Positions 26,849-33,622 of a stretch of DNA of 44,531 nucleotides are shown here, piece after piece. Location of the stretch: positions 1-44,531 of the forward strand of contig JAFTYE010000006.1 in NCBI GenBank assembly GCA_017464805.1, written 5' to 3'. A model generated the notes under the pieces. The model was not told the origin of the DNA. It saw nothing but the letters and a program-made list of their open reading frames with translations, and searched no databases. The translations under genes and the position numbers were made by a program. Each line of letters starts with the position of its first letter. Position 1 is the first letter of the stretch. The stretch is from Clostridia bacterium. Lineage in GTDB: Bacteria > Bacillota > Clostridia > Oscillospirales > CAG-272.

Positions 26849-28885
26849 TTACGCTTCCATCACAATCGGCAGGATCATAGGGCTACGCTTGGTCTGCGTG
26901 AAGAAGAAACGCGAAAGCTCATCGCGCAGGGAATTTTTCAGCATGGTGAAATCCCCGCGTGACTCCAAGGCACGGCGCAGCGCGTTTGTGGCGATCTTGC
27001 GCGCGCTGTCCATCATTTCCTCGGATTCGCGCACGTACACGAAGCCGCGCGAAACGATCTCCGGCCCCGAAAGGATCGCGCGCTCGCGGAGCGCGACCGT
27101 GGCCACCACCACAATCAGGCCGTCCTGCGAGAGCAGACGGCGGTCGCGGAGCACGATTGAACCGACATCCCCGACGCCCGCGCCGTCCACCAGCACTCGC
27201 CCGGCGGGTACGGTGCCGTTCTTGCGCGCGCCCTTTTCGTCAATTTCCAGCACCTCACCGATCTCGGACACGAAAATGCGATCGGGCGACATGCCCATGT
27301 ACTCCGCGATCTTTTTGTGCGCGTGTAGATGCCGTGCCTCGCCGTGTATCGGCATGAAATATTGCGGTCTGACCAGCGCGTGGAGCAGCTTCAGCTCCTC
27401 GGAGCAGGCGTGCCCCGATGCGTGTACGCCCGCCGTGGTCGCGTCGCTGACCACCTTGATGCCGCCCGTGATCAGGGCGTTGATGATGCGGTCAACCAGC
27501 AGCTCGTTGCCCGGAATGGCACTGGAGGACAGGATGACCGTGTCCTGTGGCGTGAGCTTGACCCGCTCGTGCGAGCCGAACGCCATGCGGTAAAGCGCGC
27601 TCATCGGCTCGCCCTGGCTGCCCGTGGTGACCAGTGTGATCTCGTTCGGGCGGAAGCGGCGAAGGTCGCCTACGCTGACCAGCGTTCCCTCTGGCACGTT
27701 CATATAGCCCAGCTCCACCGCCGCGCCGATGACGTTTTCCATGCTCCGACCGAGCACCGCCACATGTCGGCCGTGCTTCACCGAGCAGTCGATGATCTGT
27801 TGCACACGGTGGACGTTTGAGGAAAAGGTTGCGATGACCAGGCGACTGTCGGCGTTCTCGGTGAAAATGCGGTCAAGCGAGCCGCCGACCGACCGCTCCG
27901 ACGGGGAAAAGCCCGCACGCTCCGCGTTCGTGGACTCGGCGAGCATTAGGAGAACGCCCTCGTTTCCGATCTGGCCGATGCGGGTCAGATCCATCATGTT
28001 GCCGTCGATGGGGGTCACGTCCAGCTTGAAGTCGCCCGAATGGAATACGGTGCCAAGCGGCGTGCGGATCGCCAAGGCGCAGGCGTCCGCGATCGAGTGG
28101 TTGACGTGGATAAATTCGGCCAAGAGAACCCCAAGCTGTACCACGTCTCCTGCCTCCACGGTCAGAAGGCGCGGCTTGTGCGGCAGCTTGTGCTCGCTCA
28201 ATTTGTTCTTGATGATGCCAAGGGCCAGGCGGGTGCCGTAGATCGGCGGATTGATCGCGCGGAGTATATAGGGAATCGCGCCGATGTGATCCTCGTGCCC
28301 GTGGGTGATGAGGATGCCGCGTACACGGTCGGCATTCTTTTCGAGATAGGAGATATCGGGAATGACGTAATCCACGCCCAGCATATCCTCGTCTGGGAAG
28401 CCGAAGCCGCAGTCCACCACGATGATGTCATTCTCGTGCTCGATCACCGTCATGTTCTTGCCGATCTCGCCAAGACCGCCGAGTGACATCACGCGCAGCT
28501 TGCCGAGTGGCTTTTTCCTTGTGTGTGCGGCAGCGCGGGGGCTTTTTGCTTCGGCAGGCTTGTGCAGGGGGGCAGGGGACGCGCCGCGCGGTTGCGGGGT
28601 GGTGCCGCTCGGTTTTCCGACTGTGCGCGACACACGGGTCGGCTTGTCGGCCGATTTTTGCGCGCGCGTCGGCTTCTCGGTCTGCGGCGCATGCGGGGCG
28701 CCCCGTTTTTTCTCCGTGTCCCTTTCGGTTTTTGCCGTGGCACGCGAGGCGGGCTTTTCCGAGCTCTTTTTGTGTGTTTGGGGATACCCGTGTGTCGTGC
28801 TCGGACGTTCGACGGGCTCCCATGCCTGCCGCACGGGGCGGGGCGGAGATTTTTTGACTTTGGTTTTCTTTTCTGTATTGTTCAT
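26849..28885 (-). CDS. rnj: Ribonuclease J with a long basic N-terminal extension
   Basis: A 678-residue beta-lactamase/beta-CASP nuclease combining endonuclease and 5'-3' exonuclease activity in mRNA turnover and rRNA maturation. The core starts near residue 129 with KLRVMSLGGLGEIGKN, carries the zinc motif HGHEDH (195-200), the beta-CASP region, and a C-terminal domain ending in FFTQTKRSPMILP. The first about 128 residues are Lys-, Arg-, Pro- and Thr-rich, low complexity and probably disordered; they may bind RNA. ATG 28885 is chosen because a longer frame would run through the leader hairpin. Only a weak ribosome site (GAAAG) is visible. Two exact 12-mers lie in the extension. Confidence 0.92.
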   Translation of the reverse strand: MNNTEKKTKVKKSPPRPVRQAWEPVERPSTTHGYPQTHKKSSEKPASRATAKTERDTEKKRGAPHAPQTEKPTRAQKSADKPTRVSRTVGKPSGTTPQPRGASPAPLHKPAEAKSPRAAAHTRKKPLGKLRVMSLGGLGEIGKNMTVIEHENDIIVVDCGFGFPDEDMLGVDYVIPDISYLEKNADRVRGILITHGHEDHIGAIPYILRAINPPIYGTRLALGIIKNKLSEHKLPHKPRLLTVEAGDVVQLGVLLAEFIHVNHSIADACALAIRTPLGTVFHSGDFKLDVTPIDGNMMDLTRIGQIGNEGVLLMLAESTNAERAGFSPSERSVGGSLDRIFTENADSRLVIATFSSNVHRVQQIIDCSVKHGRHVAVLGRSMENVIGAAVELGYMNVPEGTLVSVGDLRRFRPNEITLVTTGSQGEPMSALYRMAFGSHERVKLTPQDTVILSSSAIPGNELLVDRIINALITGGIKVVSDATTAGVHASGHACSEELKLLHALVRPQYFMPIHGEARHLHAHKKIAEYMGMSPDRIFVSEIGEVLEIDEKGARKNGTVPAGRVLVDGAGVGDVGSIVLRDRRLLSQDGLIVVVATVALRERAILSGPEIVSRGFVYVRESEEMMDSARKIATNALRRALESRGDFTMLKNSLRDELSRFFFTQTKRSPMILPIVMEA
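28628..28639 (+). repeat. Single 12-mer copy in the rnj extension (a)
   Basis: Exact CGACACACGGGT, preceded by G, on the strand opposite the gene. It encodes Thr-Arg-Val-Ser on the coding strand. Confidence 0.8.
28786..28797 (-). repeat. Single 12-mer copy in the rnj extension (b)
   Basis: Exact copy in the orientation opposite to (a), 158 bases away. It encodes Thr-Thr-His-Gly. Confidence 0.8.
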
Positions 28886-28916
28886 GTCTTTCTTGCACCC
28901 GAAAAAAAGCAGACCT

Positions 28917-28950
28917 CCCCCATCGGTTTCGGGCATTCGCCCGATGGGGG
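28917..28950 (-). promoter_or_regulatory. Leader hairpin of rnj
   Basis: Arms CCCCCATCGG/CCGATGGGGG with a nested CGGGC/GCCCG stem. A run of seven T follows eight bases later on the minus strand. It may stabilise or attenuate the rnj message. Confidence 0.5.
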
Positions 28951-29056
28951 CTATGGGCGGGGCGTGATTTTGCGACAAACAAAACGTCCTTTTGTCGCAC
29001 ACGCGCCCGCGTAACGTACACTCGCAACGGGGATGGATCCGTTGCATTTCCTTTAT

Positions 29057-29085
29057 ATTATACACAAAATCAGAGAAAAATGCAA
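29057..29085 (-). promoter_or_regulatory. rnj promoter
   Basis: TTGCAT (29080-29085) and TATAAT (29057-29062) on the minus strand with a 17-base spacer, giving a leader of about 165 bases. Confidence 0.78.
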
Positions 29086-29099
29086 GCCCAACCGAAAAA

Positions 29100-29257
29100 G
29101 AAGTCGCACGTGAAGAAAAAAGCCGAGCAGAGCAGGGGAGCCCCTCTCCTGTTTATGCCCTGCGGGCGTCTGGCGAGAGGGCTCGGAGCAAGAGTGCTTC
29201 GCGCGGTGAGGGCGGATCGTCGGAGATGCCGGTTCCTGTTGCGGATCAACCAAAAAG
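29100..29257. other. Gap between dnaI-like and rnj
   Basis: No gene seen. It contains an inverted partial copy of the GTAGG-CCGGC repeat at about 29213-29248 and GC-rich palindromic stretches such as GGGAGCCCCTCTCC. Confidence 0.45.
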
Positions 29258-29286
29258 CCCCGTGTGTCACTTCGCAACACACGGGG
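29258..29286 (-). terminator. Terminator of the dnaI-like gene (12-mer type)
   Basis: Ten-pair stem CCCCGTGTGT/ACACACGGGG, followed on the minus strand by CTTTTTTGG. Both arms are 12-mers with one mismatch. Confidence 0.85.
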
Positions 29287-29300
29287 TTACTCTTTTCAGG

Positions 29301-30263
29301 TTATTTCAGCTTCTGCTTGCGAACGTCCTCACCGACGAAGACAAGGGCGCGGTAGCCGCCGAACAGACGGGATGTGATGCGGTCGCCGTAGCGCGATTCC
29401 AGCTCTCCTTCCCCAAGGTTGGTGTTGATGATGGTGGGGCGACCATTGTTTTCGCGCGTGTTGATGAGGTTGTAGAGGCAGGAAACGGTAAACTGCGTGG
29501 TGGTTTCGGTGCCGAGGTCGTCGATGATGAGGAGGTCGGCCTCCATGTACTTATCCGCGCGGGCATCCTCGCCGTGTCCGCTCTTGAAGCGGTCGTACTC
29601 AAATTCCCCGAACAGATTGGGCGCGCTTTCGTAGCGCACGTCAAAGCCGCGCTCGATCACCAATCGCGCGATCGCGGTGCACAGGTGGGTCTTGCCCAGC
29701 CCCGTTCGACCAAAGAAGATCAGATTGCCTGAGGCAAGCGAAAAGGCCTCCGCATACTCGCGGCAGATGGCGAGTGTGCGCTCCATGCGGCGCAGGTTGT
29801 CCTTATTTTCGCGGTAATAATCGAGCGAAAAGTTCTCAAAGCTCTGGCGGTCGATGAGCGTACCGAGGCCCGACTGGCGCAACGCGGCCTTGGTCAGCTC
29901 GGCGCGCATACAGCCACACATGTGGATGTCGGTGTACCCCGAGTCACGACACACGGGGCAGCTGTAATGTACCTCGGTGTAATCCTCCGGGAGGCCAAGC
30001 GACACGAGAATTTTCTTTCTTTCTTCTTGCAGGGCTTGGTTTTTCGCCATCACCTCGATGAAGGCGTCCGAGCTTTTGCCCCCATCGCAGGCGGCGCGGA
30101 ACAGGGCAAGGCCTGTCTTGCGCAGGGCGCGGTCGATCTCGGCAATCTCGGCACTTTTTTCGTGAACCTCCGTGCGGCGGCGGTCACTTTCCGCGATGGC
30201 ATTTTGGCGACGTTTTTCCAGAATGTCCTTCACGGTGCGGTAGGTTTCGGTACTGTATCCCAT
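29301..30263 (-). CDS. DnaI/DnaC-type helicase loader ATPase
   Basis: A 320-residue AAA+ protein expected to load the replicative helicase. The N-terminal about 95 residues are helical. A zinc-type motif follows (CPVCRDSGYTDIHMCGC), then Walker A GRTGLGKTHL, Walker B LLIIDDLGTE and a sensor region ending in SRLFGGYRALVF. The zinc plus ATPase layout matches DnaI of B. subtilis and the DnaC-like proteins of clostridia; IstB-type transposition helpers lack this N-terminal half. AAGGGGG precedes the ATG. It follows proC by 18 bases. The repeated 12-mer at 29947 encodes part of the conserved CPVCR zinc motif. Confidence 0.87.
   Translation of the reverse strand: MGYSTETYRTVKDILEKRRQNAIAESDRRRTEVHEKSAEIAEIDRALRKTGLALFRAACDGGKSSDAFIEVMAKNQALQEERKKILVSLGLPEDYTEVHYSCPVCRDSGYTDIHMCGCMRAELTKAALRQSGLGTLIDRQSFENFSLDYYRENKDNLRRMERTLAICREYAEAFSLASGNLIFFGRTGLGKTHLCTAIARLVIERGFDVRYESAPNLFGEFEYDRFKSGHGEDARADKYMEADLLIIDDLGTETTTQFTVSCLYNLINTRENNGRPTIINTNLGEGELESRYGDRITSRLFGGYRALVFVGEDVRKQKLK
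29947..29958 (+). repeat. Single 12-mer copy in the dnaI-like gene
   Basis: Exact CGACACACGGGG on the strand opposite the gene. On the coding strand it supplies the codons for Pro-Val-Cys-Arg of the zinc motif, so it coexists with a conserved protein sequence. Confidence 0.8.
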
Positions 30264-30281
30264 GGGTTTTCCCCCTTTGTT

Positions 30282-31094
30282 TTATTTCTTCATCTCCCGG
30301 GCGCGGCGGTAGGCGGCGGTGACGGCACTGCCCGCGACCGCCTCGAAATTCGCGTCCCGAAGCGCGCCGATGCCCGCAAGGGTGGTGCCGCCGGGGCTGC
30401 ACACCGCGCGAATGAGCGCGTCGGGGTCGCCGTGTGCGAGCAGCATGTCGGCCGCACCGCGAAGCGTGCCGGCCGCGTAGGTGGCTGCCTTCTCGGGCGG
30501 AAGACCGCATGCGGTCGCGGCGGCGGCAAGCGATTTGGCAAACAAATAGACGAAAGCGGGGCCGCTGCCCGACAGGGCGCAGGCGGCGTCGATCAAGCTC
30601 TCGTCAAGGGGATCGAGCATGCCGCTTTTTTGCATCATGGCGGCGAAGGTCGCCTCGTTTTCGGCGGTGACGGCTCCGTTTTTCGCGTACACGGTCACGC
30701 CCGCGCCGAGCGAGCAGGGCGTGTTGGGCATGATGCGGATGATGGGGGCGGAAAAGCCGAGCATGCCTTCGATGCCCGAAATGCTCACTCCCGCAGCCAT
30801 ACTGACGAGGGTGAAGCTACCTGCCTCGCGCGCGGCGAGGGTGGGAGCGAGCTCGGAAAGGGCTTCGTTCATGATCTGCGGCTTGACGGCGAGGAAGAGG
30901 AAATCCGCCGCGGCCGCGGCGGATTTTCCGTCCGCGACGGTGGCGAGGTCGCCGCAGGCGGCGGCAAGGGTCTTGGCTTTTTCGGTGTCCGGATCGCACA
31001 GGAACAGGCGTTCTGCCACGCCCGAGGCGGCCACGGCGCGCGCAAGCGCGCTACCCATGTTGCCGCATCCGATAAATGAAACGGTTGTGTTCAT
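30282..31094 (-). CDS. proC: Pyrroline-5-carboxylate reductase ProC
   Basis: A 270-residue NAD(P)H-dependent enzyme for the last step of proline synthesis. The Rossmann motif is IGCGNMGSALA; further on are IRIMPNTPCSLGAG, the active-site block LSGSGPAFVYLF, and AVCSPGGTTLAGI. AAGGAAAAATT lies before ATG 31094; an upstream extension would run through a repeat and is rejected. The order proB-proA-repeat-proC on one strand suggests one transcription unit with the insertion in between. The dnaI-like gene follows 18 bases later. Confidence 0.95.
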   Translation of the reverse strand: MNTTVSFIGCGNMGSALARAVAASGVAERLFLCDPDTEKAKTLAAACGDLATVADGKSAAAAADFLFLAVKPQIMNEALSELAPTLAAREAGSFTLVSMAAGVSISGIEGMLGFSAPIIRIMPNTPCSLGAGVTVYAKNGAVTAENEATFAAMMQKSGMLDPLDESLIDAACALSGSGPAFVYLFAKSLAAAATACGLPPEKAATYAAGTLRGAADMLLAHGDPDALIRAVCSPGGTTLAGIGALRDANFEAVAGSAVTAAYRRAREMKK

Positions 31095-31127
31095 AATTTT
31101 TCCTTGTAATGTGGTATTAAGAGAACG

Positions 31128-31256
31128 GGTCGCTTTTGAAAAAGCTCCGCAAAACTTTGGTGTAACGGCTCGCAAGCTCGCCGTGGTTTTCATTTAATTG
31201 CGCTGTGCAGGGGTAAACCTTACATGCGCCGCTTTTTGCAAAAAGCGGCATATCCT
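31128..31256 (-). repeat. Hairpin-ended repeat (copy 5, short) between proA and proC
   Basis: On the minus strand it starts with arms GCCGCTTTTT/AAAAAGCGGC and ends with GTTTTGCGGAGCTTTTTCAA followed by AAGCGACCC, an exact match to the right end of copy 3. AACGGCTCGCAAGCTCGCCG inside links it to copy 4. The central block of copies 1-3 is missing. Confidence 0.72.
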
Positions 31257-31264
31257 CGCTCCCC

Positions 31265-32521
31265 TTACCTTACCTGCCCATTTCCACGGACGATATACTT
31301 ATACGAGGTAAGCGCAGAGAGGCCCATCGGGCCGCGCGCGTGGAGCTTTTGGGTCGAGATGCCGATCTCACATCCGAGTCCGAACTCCCCACCGTCGGTA
31401 AAGCGGGTCGAAGCGTTGACGTACACGGCCGCGCTGTCCACCGTGCGGATAAAGCGTTCGGCAGTCTCCGCATTTTCGGTGACGATGGCATCGCTGTGGT
31501 GGGTGGAATGTGCCGCGATGTGCGAAATGGCCTCGGCTACGTCATCCACCACACGCACAGCGAGAATATAGGCGAGAAATTCGGTATCAAAATCCGTCTC
31601 GGTCGCGTCCTTCCCGTCGATGACGGCGGCCGCGCGAGGGCAAAGGCGAAGCTCGACGGGTATTTGCCCCGCGGCTTCTCTGTCCGCGACCAGCCGCTTG
31701 GCAAGGCGGGGCAAGAACGTCGCCGCCACCTCACGGTGAACGAGGCACACCTCGGCCGCGTTGCAGACTGAGGGACGGGAGGTCTTCGCGTTCTCGACGA
31801 TGGCGAGGGCGCGGTCAAGCTCCGCGTCGCGATCCACGTAGATATGGCAGATCCCTGTGCCCGTTTCGATGCAGGGGATCTTTGCCTGCTCCACGCAGGC
31901 ACGGATCAATCCTGCGCCGCCGCGCGGGATCAGCACGTCCAAGTATCCGACGGCCTCCATCAGCTCGCGCGCCGCGTCACGGGAATTGTCCTCCAGCACC
32001 GCGATACCATCTCCGACCGAGAGGTTGGCGACTGCCTCTCGCATCACGCGCGCGATGGCAAGCGCGGTGGCATGGGCTTCCTTGCCTGCCTTCAGAACGC
32101 AGGCGTTGCCGCTTTTGAAGCAGAGCGCGATCGCGTCGGCGGTAACGTTCGGGCGGCTTTCGTAGATCATGCCCACCACGCCGAGCGGCACGCTGACCTT
32201 TTGTAGATGCAGGCCGTTCGGGCGGTCGAATTCGTCCAGCGTAATACCCAACGGGTCGGGCAGGTCGGCGACCTGTAAAATGCCCTCGGCCATGCCGCGG
32301 ATGCGCTCCTCGGTCAGGGTCAGACGGTCGATCATCACCTCGCCGAGCGAGGTGCGCGCCGCTTCGACCTCGGCGGCGTTTGCGGTTAAAATTTCGTCCG
32401 CGTGGGACAAAAGCGCTGCCGCCATGCGGCGCAGGCCTTCGTTGCGCTCCGCCTCCGAGAGCAGGGCAAGGGTCGGAGCGGCGGCCTTGGCCGCGCGGAG
32501 AATATCTATCGTTTTTCTCAT
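31265..32521 (-). CDS. proA: Gamma-glutamyl phosphate reductase ProA
   Basis: A 418-residue aldehyde-dehydrogenase-fold enzyme that reduces gamma-glutamyl phosphate to glutamate semialdehyde using NADPH. Visible are YESRPNVTADA, KSGNACVLKAGKEA, the catalytic Cys in SRPSVCNAAE, and the C-terminal STRFTDGGEFGLGCEIGIST. The start lies three bases after the proB stop, with a modest GGTGA ribosome site. Length is standard. Confidence 0.96.
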   Translation of the reverse strand: MRKTIDILRAAKAAAPTLALLSEAERNEGLRRMAAALLSHADEILTANAAEVEAARTSLGEVMIDRLTLTEERIRGMAEGILQVADLPDPLGITLDEFDRPNGLHLQKVSVPLGVVGMIYESRPNVTADAIALCFKSGNACVLKAGKEAHATALAIARVMREAVANLSVGDGIAVLEDNSRDAARELMEAVGYLDVLIPRGGAGLIRACVEQAKIPCIETGTGICHIYVDRDAELDRALAIVENAKTSRPSVCNAAEVCLVHREVAATFLPRLAKRLVADREAAGQIPVELRLCPRAAAVIDGKDATETDFDTEFLAYILAVRVVDDVAEAISHIAAHSTHHSDAIVTENAETAERFIRTVDSAAVYVNASTRFTDGGEFGLGCEIGISTQKLHARGPMGLSALTSYKYIVRGNGQVR

Positions 32522-32524
32522 AGC

Positions 32525-33292
32525 TTATTTCACCAAAAATCGGGTGCAGGGAACATCCTCGCCCGAAAGAATGTCGTACAGGATGGCGGGATTTTCACCA
32601 TTTGCAATGACCATTTCACAGCCTGCCGCAGTGACGATCCTCGCCGCGTGGAGCTTGGTGGCCATGCCGCCCGTGCCGAGCGAGGAGCCGGCATCCCCGC
32701 CAAGCGAGAGGATGTGTTCGTCAAGCTCCGTGACCTCGCGGATGAGGGTGGCGGTTTCGTCCTTGCGGGGGTCACCCGTAAACAGGCCGTCGATGTCCGA
32801 GAGCAAAATCAGCACGTCCGCCTCGGCCGAGCAGGCGACCAAGGCCGAGAGCGTGTCGTTGTCCCCGACCTTGATCTCCTCGGTGGCGACGGTATCGTTT
32901 TCGTTAATGATGGGGAGCACACCGAGCGCGAGTAGGCGGTGCAGGGTGCTGTGTAGGTTGTGGTGACGTTCCTCGCTTTTGAAGTCCGCACCCGTCAGCA
33001 AGAGTTGGGCGATGGTCTGACCGTACTCGCCGAACATTTTGTCGTAGGTGTACATCAGATCACACTGACCGACTGCCGCGGCGGCCTGCTTGGTGGCGAT
33101 GTCCTTCGGCTTTTCCGAGAGGCCGAGCTTGCCGACCCCCATGCCGATGGCACCCGAGGACACGAGGATGACCTCGTTGCCTGCGTTTTGGATATCCGAA
33201 AGCACACGACAGAGCTGCTCGGTGCGGCGAATGTTCAGCCGCCCCGTAGCGTGTGCCAGCGTGGAAGTACCGACCTTCACGACGATTCTCAT
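32525..33292 (-). CDS. proB: Glutamate 5-kinase ProB, short form
   Basis: A 255-residue amino-acid kinase that phosphorylates glutamate at the gamma position. Motifs are VVKVGTSTLAH, VSSGAIGMGVGKLGL, NENDTVA and GTGGMATKLHAARIVTAAG. It lacks the C-terminal PUA domain found in enterobacterial ProB, which is usual in many clostridia. GAGGT lies eight bases before ATG 33292. A consensus-like promoter stands just upstream. Confidence 0.95.
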   Translation of the reverse strand: MRIVVKVGTSTLAHATGRLNIRRTEQLCRVLSDIQNAGNEVILVSSGAIGMGVGKLGLSEKPKDIATKQAAAAVGQCDLMYTYDKMFGEYGQTIAQLLLTGADFKSEERHHNLHSTLHRLLALGVLPIINENDTVATEEIKVGDNDTLSALVACSAEADVLILLSDIDGLFTGDPRKDETATLIREVTELDEHILSLGGDAGSSLGTGGMATKLHAARIVTAAGCEMVIANGENPAILYDILSGEDVPCTRFLVK

Positions 33293-33323
33293 AAACAGAC
33301 CTCGATTTCGTTGCTTTTTTCCT

Positions 33324-33352
33324 ATTTTATCATAACACACAGGAAAGTGCAA
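33324..33352 (-). promoter_or_regulatory. proB promoter
   Basis: TTGCAC (33347-33352) and TAAAAT (33324-33329) on the minus strand with a 17-base spacer, about 30 bases before the start codon. Confidence 0.75.
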
Positions 33353-33365
33353 GAAGTTTTTGAAA

Positions 33366-33510
33366 AAAGCACGGCGAGGGGTGCATGATGTTGGAGTGAC
33401 ACGACGAAAACGTGTCGGAGTTGCATGATTTTTCGAACGAGGTGCTTTTTGATGAATACGCCTTTTTCTTCGGTGTTCGCCTCGAAGAGAGATGCCTTTC
33501 GGAGAAATAA
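33366..33510 (+). pseudogene. 3' fragment of a DUF6809-like gene
   Basis: The plus strand reads KKHGEGCMMLE, a TGA stop, then HDENVSELHDFSNEVLFDEY and AFFFGVRLEERCLSEK ending in TAA. It aligns with the 6960-7226 pseudogene and the 26353 gene; the 5' half and the XRE partner are missing. The TAA here marks the original end of the family, followed at once by the 12-mer hairpin. Confidence 0.65.
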
Positions 33511-33516
33511 AAATTG

Positions 33517-33546
33517 CCCCGTGTGTTGCAAAGCGACACACGGGGG
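33517..33546. terminator. 12-mer hairpin terminator after GH42
   Basis: Arms CCCCGTGTGTTG (one mismatch) and CGACACACGGGG (exact 12-mer). On the minus strand CAATTTTTATTT follows, fitting termination of the GH42 gene. It also stands right after the DUF6809 fragment on the plus strand. Confidence 0.8.
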
Positions 33547-33622
33547 TCTTTCTTAAGCCTCCCGCTTAAGGGGGCTTTGAATGGACGGTCGACCGTTGGT
33601 TGTCCCTGCGAAAAGACCTTTG

